Part shown: piece after piece, positions 17,767 through 29,755 of the stretch
Layout of the letters: each line of letters begins with the position of its first letter
Position numbering within the stretch: the first letter of the stretch is position 1
Assembly (NCBI GenBank): GCA_029718625.1
Contig: CM056380.1
Span: 99,807,971-99,871,970, forward strand
Origin: Synaphobranchus kaupii
Taxonomy: Eukaryota; Chordata; Actinopteri; Anguilliformes; Synaphobranchidae
Reading direction: 5' to 3'
DNA length: 64,000 bases
The notes under the pieces: generated by a model
What the model was told of the DNA's origin: nothing
The model's database searches: none
What the model saw: the letters and a program-made list of their open reading frames with translations, nothing else
Position numbers and translations under genes: made by a program

Positions 17767-18562
17767 TTAAAGGGATAGTTCACCCATTTTGAAAAACTTT
17801 GTATTGTTTTACTTACCCCCGAAATAGTATGTAAGGCTGTAGTGATTCTGTCCTGGTCTCACCATTGTAGTTAAAATTGGCTAAACGTGAATTGGAACAA
17901 TTCTAACGATCATCATCTTGCCATTGGATTTAATCACGCAAAATTTTGTTTAAATAATTGCCTAAATCCACTCAAATAAGGCTTGACAATGGTTTGACAA
18001 GTGTCGTTGTTGGAAACGAAAATGCATATATGATTACCAAGTGCATAAAGACAATATTTTCGCTCAAATTACTGTACATGATTGTCGTTTCAGCCTAGCT
18101 CTGTTTAGATTTCAGTTTCTCCACGCGAGAACGTTGTGGCAAGCTGCTTCTATGGTTAGCTTGTTGTGTTTATGAAGTGAAATGCCCCCTCCCCCACGAG
18201 CCACCTATGAACAGCACACTGCTGCACAAAGTAGGTCTACCGTTCACGAAAACTCTGTTGGACAACTGGCAACTTTTCCATACGCGATTTCAGCGTGTAA
18301 AATGTTTACTACATACCATCAAACTAAACAGTTGTTTATTTAACAATTTCAGTGGACTTAGGCAGTTATTTAAACAAAATTTAGCAGGGGGGAGATTAAA
18401 TCCAATGGCAAGATGCTAATCGTTAGCATTGTTCTAATTCAGGTGTAGCCAATTTTAGCTACAACGGTGAGACCAGGACAGAATCACTACAGCCTTACAT
18501 ACTATTTTGGGGGTAAGTAAAACAATATAAAATTTTTCAAAATGGGTGAACTATCCCTTTAA
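17767..18562. mobile_element. TTAA-flanked foldback MITE (TTAAAGGGATAGTTCACCC family)
   Basis: The left end reads TTAAAGGGATAGTTCACCC and the right end GGGTGAACTATCCCTTTAA. Inverted similarity extends about 135 bp inward, with TGTCCTGGTCTCACC on the left and GGTGAGACCAGGACA on the right. The TTAA at both ends is the target used by piggyBac-type transposases. The middle of about 500 bp shows no transposase, so this is a non-autonomous element. Confidence 0.88.
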
Positions 18563-18728
18563 GGGCCTGATTTACTAAGACCTTTAGCGGGTGCAAAAAC
18601 GTTTAGCACATGCAAAAGCCAATAACACAACCAATGATTGATGCCAAACAAATACCATAACCAATCATTTTGTCATGTTATTGGTTTTGCGTGTGCTAAA
18701 AGGTTTTGCACATGCAAATCAGGCCCTA
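18563..18728. mobile_element. Small foldback MITE (GGGCCTGATTT ends), adjacent to the TTAA element
   Basis: The ends GGGCCTGATTT and AAATCAGGCCC are perfect inverses. The arms continue with CCAATAACA and TGTTATTGG and with GCACATGCAAAA-like motifs, so most of the roughly 165 bp can fold back. It directly abuts the preceding MITE, as if one had landed at the end of the other. No coding sequence is present. Confidence 0.8.
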
Positions 18729-19268
18729 AATGTTTTAACTGGTTTGTTATTAGGCTACACGTCCAAGCATTATTTCAAACATTGTAAAATCCAAAATATG
18801 ACACATTGCAAAATCCAAATCCTAGCTCACACCTAATTCTACTTCAGCATTTCCGGCTCAGTAGTTCCTAGAGGGCTTTAACACGTCCCAAACTCCATAG
18901 GAACATTTCCATAATCGGTTGTGTCCAACCAAGATATGTCTTTGTGTGCATGTTGAGAGTTATGAGATTGATGACTGCATCTGCTCATTTCTCATGGTGG
19001 GAAAAGACTATCTGTCACAGAGTTAATTCTCTGGATGTAATTAGATACATTTATATAACTGAAAAACGTGCAACAATATGTGCTCCACATGATCACACAT
19101 TTTCATTTAGGCTGAACAAGGGTGTCTCTAAGAACTGAAGGATATTGTTTCTGTGAGGGTCCATGGGACACCTGCTGTAATGTACTTCTAGGAGTTCACG
19201 TCATACTTCTTGGAGTTCACGTCATGTTCTCTTTGTACATTCCCTAGGGAGATGCAGATGCAGCTGCG

Positions 19269-19299
<31 letters not shown>

Positions 19300-21033
19300 T
19301 ATGCAGTGTGTGACTATGCAGTACAGCTGGGAAAATGCCACTTGTTTTCATTTTGGACCAGATGATGACATTCAAAAGAAGTCTTCACTTGTTGGAAATG
19401 TGCGTCAGTGTTGTTGTTGTTGTGATTGTTTGTTGTGATTTTTTAATTTTTAAATAACATCTTGAGGCCAACGACTGTTTTTGCAAATACATTTTCTGGA
19501 TTTTATATTTTTCATGCCTATAAAAGGGTCAGACAGTCATGTTTCTGAATTAATTCAATTTGAATTTTTACCATTGAAATACATCGAATCAGAGCTTTCA
19601 TATGCCACTGCACCTTGGGGCATTTCTAGTGCGCTGACATTAGGCCTACTATAAATAAGAGTTGTATCATACCCAAGGCCCTGCCTGGTCCAATTCACAG
19701 TTATTAAAGGGAAAGGGACTCAGATACTCACATCTATCTTTCTTCTTCTTCATGAGTTCTAGATTTTATTGCCTTTGTGTCTAGAGTTCAGGAAGTGATG
19801 CTAAGAAGCAACACATTAATCATACTAGCTGAGCTAGCTTTTCCACACACGCACTGTAAAATACAATGCCAGATCGACAGTAAAGTGTGCCCTCTGGGAA
19901 GCATCACTGAGAATCCATATTTCTGAGTCCGAAAGAATGCCAATGACCTGGATATAGCAATGCTGCTGTGGGTGCCTGCTCTTTTCACAGTGGCAGACGA
20001 ACGTCTCGGTTAAAAAAAGCTACATTTCCACGAGTGGAAATTGCACGAGCTGGCCAATAAAAAGGTAATACCCCCAGCCTTGCGTCGTGAAGCTAGCATT
20101 TCTCTCCGTCTTTCAGGAGTCTTCAATGTTGTCGGAGACGGGAAACGCCACACTCGCTCCCCATCTCTCATGCTGAGGCGCAGTAGGAACATGCTGTTGA
20201 GTAATGAGATGGAGCCCCCTGCTGGTCTGTTTTCCCACATGTCATTGACGTGCTGCTCTTCGAGAGCAATCGCATTCATTCTTGCCCCCGGAGAGCCAGA
20301 GGGGTCCACGCATCTCAAAGTCTAACCTCAAGCCAGCGCCGTCTTAAGCGGTGAGAAAGGTGGTAATAATTCTAGGGGCCCAAAGCCAGGAGGGCTGGCT
20401 ACTCCCCTGCCTTGATCCCACAACACTTAAGGTTTAAGCACTCACACGCTCTCGATTCCCAGGTAATTTCCCCCAAATGCACTAGGGCTTCAGTGCGCAT
20501 CTCTTCAACACTGCACTGTAATGGGACAGACTATATGACATGAACACACTTTTTAAAAGCATGGTCCCAGTGCCGATATCATTAAGATTTCTCTATTGTG
20601 AGGAGTTACGAGTTACGCTGCACTATTAAATATACTCGAAAATGTGAACAATAATGGGACAAATGTGATTCATAAATGTTACAGAAAAAACATGACCTCA
20701 TAGCTGTTTAATAGACTATAGCATAAGCCACATTTTTTTTTTTCGTTATGATAATCTCCGCTCTCAATGGGCGATTGAATACCACTTGTTCTAATCTAGG
20801 TAGTATTGTCTTCACCTGCATTGTGTATTTTAGCAATAAAAAACACAATTTCCAGCCTAACGTAGTAGGCTATACGTGGTTAATATTCCACACACCCAAT
20901 GTAAAGCCCCAAAATTCTCTGTTTTACCCAAATTTACCATGACCCCAAAGGTGTGCAACAGGCCCGCACATAAGGGGGAGCTTTGAGGGGCCCTGTCACT
21001 TGATCGGGCCAAAGAGGATCGCAATATTGGCAT

Positions 21034-21034
<1 letters not shown>
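18729..21034. other. Intergenic stretch with (CA)n and a dual-strand open island
   Basis: A (CA)n microsatellite lies at 19273-19298. Around 20010-20325 a GC-richer island is open on both strands for about 95-100 codons, with no domain I recognise. Sequences near 20375-20400 and 20985-21000 carry GGGGCCC motifs that recur at 21165-21235 and may be remnants of an old repeat. No gene is supported. Confidence 0.4.

Positions 21035-21084
<50 letters not shown>
21035..21084. repeat. (GT)n microsatellite
   Basis: About 25 pure GT units followed by an interrupted tail to about 21097. Confidence 0.95.
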
Positions 21085-21087
<3 letters not shown>

Positions 21088-21097
21088 TGTGTGTGTA

Positions 21098-22395
21098 CTA
21101 CTACTAACCCCCCTTCCACAATAACAACACCCCCACCCCCCACCCCCTCTCGGTCTGCGATGCTGAGGGCCCCTGGAATGATAACCATGGAAAGAAAAGC
21201 AGGAGGGGCCCAGATAAAATTTTGCTTAGGGGGCCACAAAACGCCAGAGGCATCCCTACTGTTTCAATCTTATTTTCAAATCAACTTGCTTTTATGAGTG
21301 CAGTGATTGTCTAAAACGGGATAAAGGAAGAAAAATAAAACTCAGTGTATGTGCCAATTCATTAACTGTGCAGCTTCAGAAATGAAATTAGCTTTGAGAG
21401 GGTCCTGGCACAGTTCTCAAATGAAACGTCTGCGTAGGGAGATATGTGGTGCCAGCCAGCTAATTGGTCAGCAGCTATCCTTTGTGTGATCCTAACTGTG
21501 CGGTGGGGCTCTGTGGATATAAGTTCCATCCACCATGACAGTATCCAATCTCCCTGCAAAGGTCTCTGCACTGTAGGCTATCACCAAATAGCTTCAGTTC
21601 TAAAGATTCTTCATAAGAATCTGTGTCTTGTGGCTTCTCACACTGTCCATGTGTCAGTCAGTCAAGTGAGTTCAATCAATTATCTTTCCCCAGTTTCACA
21701 ACTTCAGCTTTTTTCCTCTGTCCTCCCTTCATTATTGTCCTATTAAGTCCACTAGCATGTCTGATTTGTGAGTGTGCACCCAGATGCTTAATCTGTGGGT
21801 CCTGGCCGGAGGGAATTTTTTTAATGCTTGGAACGCGAAGTGCTTCCGATTCGTGCCTCTGCTTTGTTACGTCCACAGGCAGTTGGCTATAAAGAAGAAC
21901 GGCTTCCGTCTTGCAGACTGCGAACCAAGTGATGGCAGGGACAAGTGATTTACCGGGAGTAAACAGCAGAGGGCGCTGAATGCTATGCCGCAACTGAACG
22001 GATGGAACACTCTTTTGCCCCCAGCAAGCACTGGCCGTTTATTTCAACTGGCCTGGTGAATGATCACTTGTTACTTTCTTAATTTCAGGACGCACCACCT
22101 TGTGTAAAGATAGATATTATCCCACAGTCTTCATACAAAAATGCAGCCAGTTATCTTGCTATTCTAAGGCAGGAAGAAGATTGGCATACAGTGTATAATG
22201 CAGTATGTTGTGTATAATAAGATATTTTGTTCAAAACAACCCATTTTGGACACCGGTCATATATCGTAGCGTGAAAACATCTCATTTTATGGATCAATTC
22301 TTTTTAATGCATAGACCTCAATTGATCTGATATTAAGGTCAGTGTTGCGCCATGGAAACTATTTAAACAGAGGCACATCGAGGTTTGTCCTCTTC
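21098..22395. other. Intergenic stretch, no gene
   Basis: No exon chain, RNA gene or bounded element was recognised. A C/A-rich run lies at 21109-21145. Overlapping open frames of 70-105 codons on both strands at 21362-21993 share no features with known families. Confidence 0.4.
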
Positions 22396-23013
22396 AGGTG
22401 AGGGGGGAACAACTGCCCCAGGTGGAGGAGTTCAAGTATCTCTGGGTCTTATTCATGAATGAGGGTACGAGGGAGCAGGAGATTGACCGCCGTTTAGGTG
22501 CAGCGGCTGCAGTATCGGGGACGTTGTATCGGACGGTGGTGGTGGAGAAGGAGCTGAGCCAAAAGGCAAAGCTCTCGACTTACCGGTCAATCTTCGTTCC
22601 TACTCTCACCTTTGCTCACAAACCCGAAATGGGGTTTCTCCGTAGGGTGGCAGGGCTTACTCTCCTGGATAGGGTGAGGAGCTCAGCCATCCGGGAGGAC
22701 CTCGGAGTAGAGCCACTGCTCCTCCACATTGAGAGGAGTCAGTAGAGGTGGTTCGGACATCTGGTTCGGACATGTCCCCTAGGCATCTCCCTATTGAGGT
22801 CTACCAGGCACATCCAGCTGGGAGGAGACCCCGGGGTAGACCCAGGATTCGCTGGAGGGATTATATCTCCCAGCTGGCCTGTGATACCCTAGGGATCCCC
22901 CGGGAGGAGTTGGAGGAAGTTGCTGGGGTGAGGGACGTCAGGGCTTGCCCTCATGCCACTGCCACCCTTGGATCAAGCGGTTATAAAATGAATGGATGGA
23001 TGGATGGATGGAC
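22396..23013 (+). pseudogene. 5'-truncated RTE (Rex3-like) LINE reverse-transcriptase C-terminus with (ATGG)n tail
   Basis: The reading frames encode the C-terminal region typical of teleost RTE-type LINEs: QVEEFKYLWVLF, EIDRRLGAAAAVSGTLYRTV, KAKLSTYRSIFVPTLTF, MGFLRRVAGLTLLDRVRSSA and IREDLGVEPLLLHIERSQ. A TAG stop and a shifted frame then lead to RRPRGRPRIRWRDYISQLA and LGIPREELEEVAGVRDV. The copy ends in ATGGATGGATGGATGG, the tandem GATG tail I associate with Rex3. About 25 residues are missing between LTF and MGF, and there is a premature stop, so the copy is dead. The catalytic RT palm lies upstream and is absent. Clade assignment is from memory. Confidence 0.8.
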
Positions 23014-24077
23014 ATCGAGGTTCAGTTCTCTTCCCAGACTTGTTTACGCTTTACTCAGATTGGAGTTAATTTCCTGAAAGGGTTTTTATTAAATATTCAG
23101 ATGAGAATGTAATTCTGGACACATCAAACTCTGAAGATCTACTTCAGTCCACAGTGGACAAGTTTGACCAGTAGTACAAATCAAACTGTCTAGATCTCAA
23201 TACTGGCAAACAAATAATAAGAGTGGTGGAACAGTATAGATACCAGTGGACAATGTAATTGATATGCAACTTGGGGCTAGCTGGGGAAGGTGTTGTCTCC
23301 AAATGACAATCATTGTTGTTGATGAATTACAAGCTCTTTGACCCGCCCATGGACATACTTTATATCTAATTCTAGGAAAGTAGAGTGGCAGCCTACTGCC
23401 CTTGTCAAATAGATGAACCGACAAATAAATAAATAATATTCAGCCTTTATTGACTTCCGTTACACTTGGAAACGTGGTCTATCTTCCTTAAATGTTTATG
23501 GCCACAGTGGATCCCATAAATGGCCGCCAGCCATGAAATGCATGCACAAGCACCGCTATACAATGATGTCTAGCCCACGGGCTTTCCACTGAAGTCCTTT
23601 TTCTCATTATGTCTAATTGATAGCAATGTCAGGACATATTGGCAGAACAATTGCTTATGTTGCAGTGATAAATGGGTCTACATAACATCATGATAATCTC
23701 GGCATGACTACAGTGAGGTATTACACAGAGTGCCTGTATTGGGCAATTCAGCAGTGTCTGTTGTGCATGAATTATACATTGTGTATATGGCCATAGGATA
23801 TACAGTGTGTGTCAACAAGAAAGAGTTAAAGATAATAAATTATACAACCCTGCAAGAAAGAAATAAGCATCTCATCAATATGATAAATATATTATGTCGT
23901 GTTGAATAAATAGTCTGTGTGTTTATGGAATTGTACTGCCATCACTTAGATAAACACGCTATAGGATATCCAGTACTTTATTCCGAGGACACATGAGATA
24001 ATTTGTTGTTTTTGAGTGCCATATCAAATAATTTCAACAAGTTATCATTTGAGGATGGTACATATCATGTGTGGATA
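23014..24077. other. Intergenic stretch, no gene
   Basis: AT-rich sequence with no recognised exon or repeat. It ends at the left end of the Tc1-like element. Confidence 0.45.
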
Positions 24078-24998
24078 TCGAGTGCGTAAGTATATGGACA
24101 GTATTTAATTTGATGGTATTTACGTTCATATGAAATAGCGAGTGATTGTATTACAGCCCTTTTTATACATAGCCCCCCCCCCCCATTTTAGGGGAGCAAA
24201 GTAACTGGACAAATGAACATAATCTGAATCTAAAGTAATTTAGTACTTGGTGGCAAATCCTTTGCATTCACTGACTGCCTGAACTCTGTGACACTGGATA
24301 TCTTCCCTGGTGATGCTCTGCCAAGCCTGTACTGCTGCCATCTTCAGATCCTGTTTGTTTCTGGGGTGTTCTTCTTTCAGTCTTGTCTTCAGAAAGTGAA
24401 ACACACGTTCAATTGGATTCAGGACGGGTGATTGACTTGGCAAGTCAAGAAAAAAATTTTTTTTCTTTGCCCCGAAAAACTTTAGCTTTTTAAGCAAACT
24501 CTAACCTGGCTGTTCTGTTCTTGAGGCTTACCAGTGGTTTGTACCTTGCAGTGAACCCTCTGAGGCAATGCTGGTGTAGTCCTCTTTATATTTTAGTCTT
24601 TGACACATCTATGCCTACATCCTGGAGAGTGTTCTTGATCTGTTTGACAGTTGAAAAGGGGTTTTTCTTCACAATTGAAAGCATTGTTTGGTCATCCGCT
24701 ACAGTATTCTGTGGTCTAATAGGTTGCATGCTATTGTTGAGTTCACCCGTGCATTCCTAAAAATGTACCAAACAGTTGATTTTGACAAACCCAAAGTTTT
24801 GGCTATGTCTTTTTACATGTAAAAAGGGCTGTGATTCCTACACGGATATGGAGATAAATACCCTCAAATTCACGCTGCCAGTCTGCACTTTAGCCTCATG
24901 TACATAAAGCTTTGTTTTATTTCAAATACAATGTGCTGAAGTACAGAGCCTAAACAACACAAATTGTGTCACCGTCCAAATACTTACGCACTGCGCTG
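24078..24998 (-). mobile_element. Tc1-like DNA transposon, internally deleted
   Basis: The left end GAGTGCGTAAGTATATGGAC and the inverse right end GTCCAAATACTTACGCACTG define imperfect inverted repeats, with TA at both outer edges (24076-24077, 24999-25000). Inside, the - strand carries remains of a Tc1 transposase. An N-terminal helix-turn-helix-like part lies near 24740-24840, and the C-terminal DDE part is at 24240-24497 in another frame. The total of about 920 bp is shorter than the 1.2-1.6 kb of intact Tc1 elements, so part of the catalytic region is lost. Confidence 0.8.
24240..24497 (-). pseudogene. Tc1 transposase C-terminal fragment
   Basis: The 85-residue frame contains DLPSQSPVLNPIERVFHFLK, the block around the third catalytic residue of Tc1 transposases (E of NPIE). 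It then has LKMAAVQAWQSITREDIQCH and ends AVSECKGFATKY, a typical Tc1 C-terminus. The D commonly found in SPDLNPIE is V here. The first part of the frame is low-complexity (a Lys/Phe run from an A/T tract) and probably marks a deletion junction. It cannot encode an active enzyme. Confidence 0.8.
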
Positions 24999-25000
24999 TA

Positions 25001-27129
25001 TGGCTGTCAACTTGCCATGATATCGAAGGTGCACTCTCTGTTTCACTGGCTCTGCATTAGAATCTATGGTTGCCTGATGGTAAATTAAATGCAGGTAAAG
25101 GTACCCACATCTCATTCAGAGCTCTGCCTCTTCTTCACCACTTTTTTGAGAGGTCAGTTTTTTTGCGGTGGCGGCACAATTGTTTGCTGCTCTGATGGGC
25201 TAACAGAAACATTTGGAACTGATGTATCATTATACTTCAATATCATCACGGTCCGGATTCAGACTGTTGGGAGGAGCAACCATCCCAGAAACCCAGAAGT
25301 TAACCGTCTGTATTTTTCTGTCATTTGAACGTTATATTGATGTAACGCATGGGCATTAAAGAAATCTCAACTGGAGCGTCACATCGTCACGCGCTCTTAC
25401 GTTAAATATGACAACGATAATTCATTGTCTCAGTTTATCCTTCAAAGCTAAATGTCTGAATGTTAAAATGTTCAAAGCGCATTAGTCCTTTTACGCAATC
25501 GCATTTTAATAACCCTTGTTAAATGGCAGCAAATGGTTTCCCAGAAGAAAAAAAAAAAAAAAGTCTTTTAAGAAATAAGAGGCTGATAATGGCCAACATT
25601 GTCACAACACCCTGTCCAATTCTTTGTGGGTTGGATTAGTTGCTTAGCAACCCATTGGATAAGCCTGTTGTCATGGAGTTGATTTTCCTGATGCCTATGG
25701 AAATTATGTGAATGTGGAAATGTTGCAATAACTGCTGGAAAAATAGATTGTACTGGAAGAATGCTTGTTTTGTGCCAGTCAATTTAGAAAATTTGAGGGT
25801 AAATTTACATAAGAAATCCAGCCAAAATGCAGGTTTTTACTGGAAAAGACATTGTACCGGAGTAGATTTTTCATTTGTCAGAATGGCCCTAGTGTTGGGG
25901 TTTGAACATTTTGATTAATGAGAGAGTGAAAAAAAAGTATTTGCCAATGGCAGTTTATATGCAAACTTCCATAATTCAAATTAGTGAACCAGTTAAAAAA
26001 TAGACATCCGTTGAAGAAAAATGTGGGTCAGAGATTTTTGTCTGAAAGAGCGGCCAGTTTTGCACACATTTTTACACCACGTTTTCACTAGGCTTGTGTG
26101 AAAGCTTATAATACACATTGAACACTATGATTTCTGACTGAGTTTATGCAGTCTAACAGGCTTGTTTTTAACCATGCTAATTTAATCCTGATTATTTCCA
26201 CTGCATTACTGCAGCGGAGGCCAATGACATTCAGCAAACACATTTCCAAACGCTTGCCTTTTGCTTTAGTATTTAATCAATTTTACCTCTTTGTGTTTTA
26301 AAGACATGCAATTATTGGTTTAGCAAAAAACCATAGAGCTGAAATGTGCCGTCCCATTTTAATTCCCTTCACACATTATTTTCTTAGTCAATTGTAGTGT
26401 TTTGCTTCACAAAGTTATTCACTGAGGCTTTCAGACTGAATAACTGCCCATCATATAAGAAAAACATATAAAAGGGAAATGCACCTATAAATTCAGTGCT
26501 TTTACAAACAGCTTTACTGTGGTTTGCTTACAGCATGTGTTTTTACTGCTACGGCTACACACAATGCAGTTAGCTGCTTTGGTTAAGGACATCCGGCATT
26601 TAAATGTTGAGGACTTGAGGATTTCCTGTCTCGTGATGACACAAGCAGTTTTTCAGTTAAGCTGGCATCATTTTTAATTATACTGGGTGTGGCAATAAGC
26701 AATTACACCATAACAAGATTGGTTTACCAAGATACTTGTCTAACATGACAATAATCTGGTTGCTTTCTCAGAAATGAATGTGGCTGATTTAGAGAACTTC
26801 AAAAAAATGGTTAAAACTAGTGACTAACTGTTGTCCCCATCACAAGAGAAGCCTTTGGGTCAGATGAGGATATTTAAATAGAGGTTACAGCACACCAGAG
26901 TGGTATTCTCTGGGGAAAGCAATTTCCTGTAATTGGACTATCTTTTGCCTTTCTTGTTCCTAAGCCCCTGCGTGTATTTTAGGTTATTTCTCTATGGGGG
27001 AACATCTTTGGCTTGAAGTATGGTATTCACTTGCAATGATTTTGCTCAGATCTGACTTAACCCTTTTAATGGCCGCTCAACCGTTTGGTAGAGCACGTTT
27101 TGAGTCTTGATATCTTGTTGAAAAATATG
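25001..27129. other. Intergenic AT-rich stretch, no gene
   Basis: I could support no exon, RNA gene or bounded transposon here. An A run is present near 25549-25562. Short open frames at 25089-25328 and 25712-25918 lack recognisable domains. Confidence 0.45.
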
Positions 27130-27210
27130 TTGGACTTAACTCCACGTGATTGAGTCATCTCTATCGGTGTACGTGGTAGAGATGGCTCAATCAGATGGAG
27201 TTAAGACCAA
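27130..27210. repeat. 81-nt imperfect hairpin, about 35-bp arms
   Basis: The left arm TTGGACTTAACTCCACGTGA pairs with the right arm, which ends GATGGAGTTAAGACCAA; TTGAGTCATCTCTA pairs with TAGAGATGGCTCAA. Only a few mismatches break the stem, and the loop is about 10 nt. The size and shape suit a miRNA precursor or a tiny MITE. No family is recognised. Confidence 0.8.
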
Positions 27211-28260
27211 TGGGGACAGTGGGCAAACAAAATTGATGGTTGGACCCAGATGGAGAAGCAGTAAGATACGATTTTAAAATAAAAGAAAATCTTCACAATG
27301 CAGCAGGCATCAGATATTTCATAATCTTTTTTTATGTTAATAGTTCTTAGAGTGTAAAAGTAATCGAACCTTAAAAATGGCAAAATTGAGCTCCCATTAA
27401 GAAAACACAAATCATACTCACATATAAGAATGAATCTGACTCTTTTTTTAAGTAAGCACCAGCTGTGCTGTAAGCATCGGCTGTACCCTATATTCTACGG
27501 TATGTCCAAATGTGAGCTGTGCTCAGGGAAAATTGCCAGACAATTATTGCTTTGAGTGCTCAGCTGACTGCGTTGTTTGAGGTCGATAAGTGCCCAGCCC
27601 ACCGTGGAGCTGTAATACCGCCACATGACTGAAGCTTAAAAGGAGCAGGCTATCATTAACTTTTCTCCCGTGGCTTTTTTGTCTTCACCCCATGAGAACT
27701 CTTTGTACTCACAGCTACATGGGGATATTGTAATATCATATTTCAGCATGTCACTCCCACTGTGCCTACTGATTAAAACTGATGTTTATACAAAATATTG
27801 CCTCGATTTGTAGGTAAACAACATGGAGACTTTAAATGAGATTTTAAATTCCTTGTGGACAGCGTTTTACCTCTGTACACTACAAGTGGCACTTTCTGTC
27901 ATTGTAATTTACAACAATCAAATTATGGAACTAGTCATACACAAAGCAAAATACTCAAAAAAGCAACAGGCATATATTCATGGGCAAAATATATTTTAGA
28001 AAGATTGTGTCATGTGAGATTTTTATTTATTTATTTATTTTTTTACCTCACTACAGCCTAGTACAAATATTCTGTAAAATGTCTTCTGGAAACAAACCAG
28101 GTCTTGTGTATTGGTCACAAGGGGAGGATAAGGTCTATACAAGGGGACTTGATGGTGAAACATTCTACAAGGATTTGGTAGGGTCAGCTGTGTTAGGTTC
28201 TGTGCAACATTCAACTGCCACCTAGTGGCTATTAATCTAAACTGGTCTCCTCTCATGCAA
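27211..28260. other. Intergenic stretch, no gene
   Basis: AT-rich sequence with a (TTTA)n-like tract at 28021-28043. No exon was recognised. Confidence 0.45.
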
Positions 28261-29202
28261 TTAAAGGAGAAGTTCGGTATTTAGCATGTTAAGCCCTGTT
28301 ATAAGGTTATTTACAATCATATACAACGGTCCATATCAACATTTTGACAAACTGTGCAGTCTTGAGATATATTGCTTTTTGCTTTAGTCACAGCTAACTT
28401 ACACAATGGATCTGGATGGGCATATAGAAAATCCTTCAAAAAACACCATTAACTCTCGTTTTCAAAGACGGGAAACTCACAAGTGGTCATTGGTGTCCAT
28501 TGATGTTCTGACACAAAAATCATCGCAAAGTATGCTTTGTATCGGGTTTTATTTATCATTTTATTAAATCCATTGACTTGTATAGAGACCAAAGGAGGTT
28601 TAGACACATCCGCAGCCGGAAACCGGAAATACTTCTGAATTGTTTTGGAAAGTTTGTAGTTTTCTGTTGCTTACTAGCAGTTTTGTGCGCTCGCAGTGAA
28701 GGAATCAGTCGCATAAACGTACACTAATTTAGCTAAATGGATCCTTTTGAAGAGTTCGTACTAGCTGCAAGGCAAACCCCGACCTGGTGACCCGGAAGCG
28801 GCTGTTCTTCTTCTACAGTAGCCTTCAAACTCAGCCAAAACCTCCCAAAATTTCAAGCGGAAGTTTACAAATGTATGGCTGTACGGCGACTGAAAATAGT
28901 TCTATAAATCTTTAAATGGTTATTTAAAACATGTTTTAAACGTAAATGTAAATTACAAGACACCAATGACCACTCGGTGAGTTTCCCGTCTTTGAAAACG
29001 AGAGTTTATGGTGTTTTTTGAAGGATTTTCTATATGCCCATCCAGATCCATTGTGTAAGTTAGCTGTGACATGAGCAAACATATCTCAAAACATATCTCA
29101 AGACTGCACAGTTTGTCAAAATGTTGATATGGACCATTGTATATGATCATAAATAACCTCATAACAGGGCTTAACATGCTAAATACCAAACTTCTCCTTT
29201 AA
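28261..29202. mobile_element. TTAA-flanked foldback MITE (TTAAAGGAGAAGTTCGG family)
   Basis: The left end TTAAAGGAGAAGTTCGG and right end CCAAACTTCTCCTTTAA are inverses, and the match runs inward for about 240 bp on each side. For example, GGATCTGGATGGGCATATAG on the left is answered by CTATATGCCCATCCAGATCC on the right. TTAA at each end fits piggyBac-type target choice. The middle (28500-28960) has no transposase frame. Confidence 0.88.
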
Positions 29203-29755
29203 CAGTTATAAAAAAAATGTACAACAGTATGGATTTTCCACACATATTTACTATGGAAAATTCTAATTACGATTTTGCTTCATTTGTGATCATTTCAAGA
29301 TGGTAGAGGGAAAGAGACACTACGTATACATTATAGAAAATCATAGGATTTTATTCTATATACCTGAAAAACCTTTTTTTATTTTTTTTGCAAAGGGGGG
29401 TGAGACAGCTGTGAGACACACGTGAAGGCCCGTGGCTGTGATCTGTGTCTGACTGACTGGTCAGCACATGGGACAAGTGACTCTCCAGCAATTTCACCCA
29501 CAGGACCACCTGACGCAAACAGACTGGATTTGCTCACTCAAGGCGGCAGCATCATGTGACGGTACACCCTGCTGCACTTCCTGCGTGTTGTTTACCATGA
29601 CAACCCACTCAGTTGTAAATAAAAGTCCTCTCCTCTTTTTTTCTTGTTTACTGTTCGGATGGTTGAAGCGATGCGCATCCCCGACGTTCGCATTTGTGCA
29701 AGAAGATTGGATAATTGAATCTGGGACTGCCGTAACTATAGCAACAGAAGCCTAA
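29203..29755. other. Intergenic stretch flanking the LTR element
   Basis: No gene was recognised. The retrotransposon at 29756-35855 inserted at the end of this stretch, where CCTAA flanks the left LTR. Confidence 0.45.

Noticed and set aside
20934..21297. Open frames with HTHTHT or VCVCVC runs
   Set aside because: They translate the (GT)n microsatellite.
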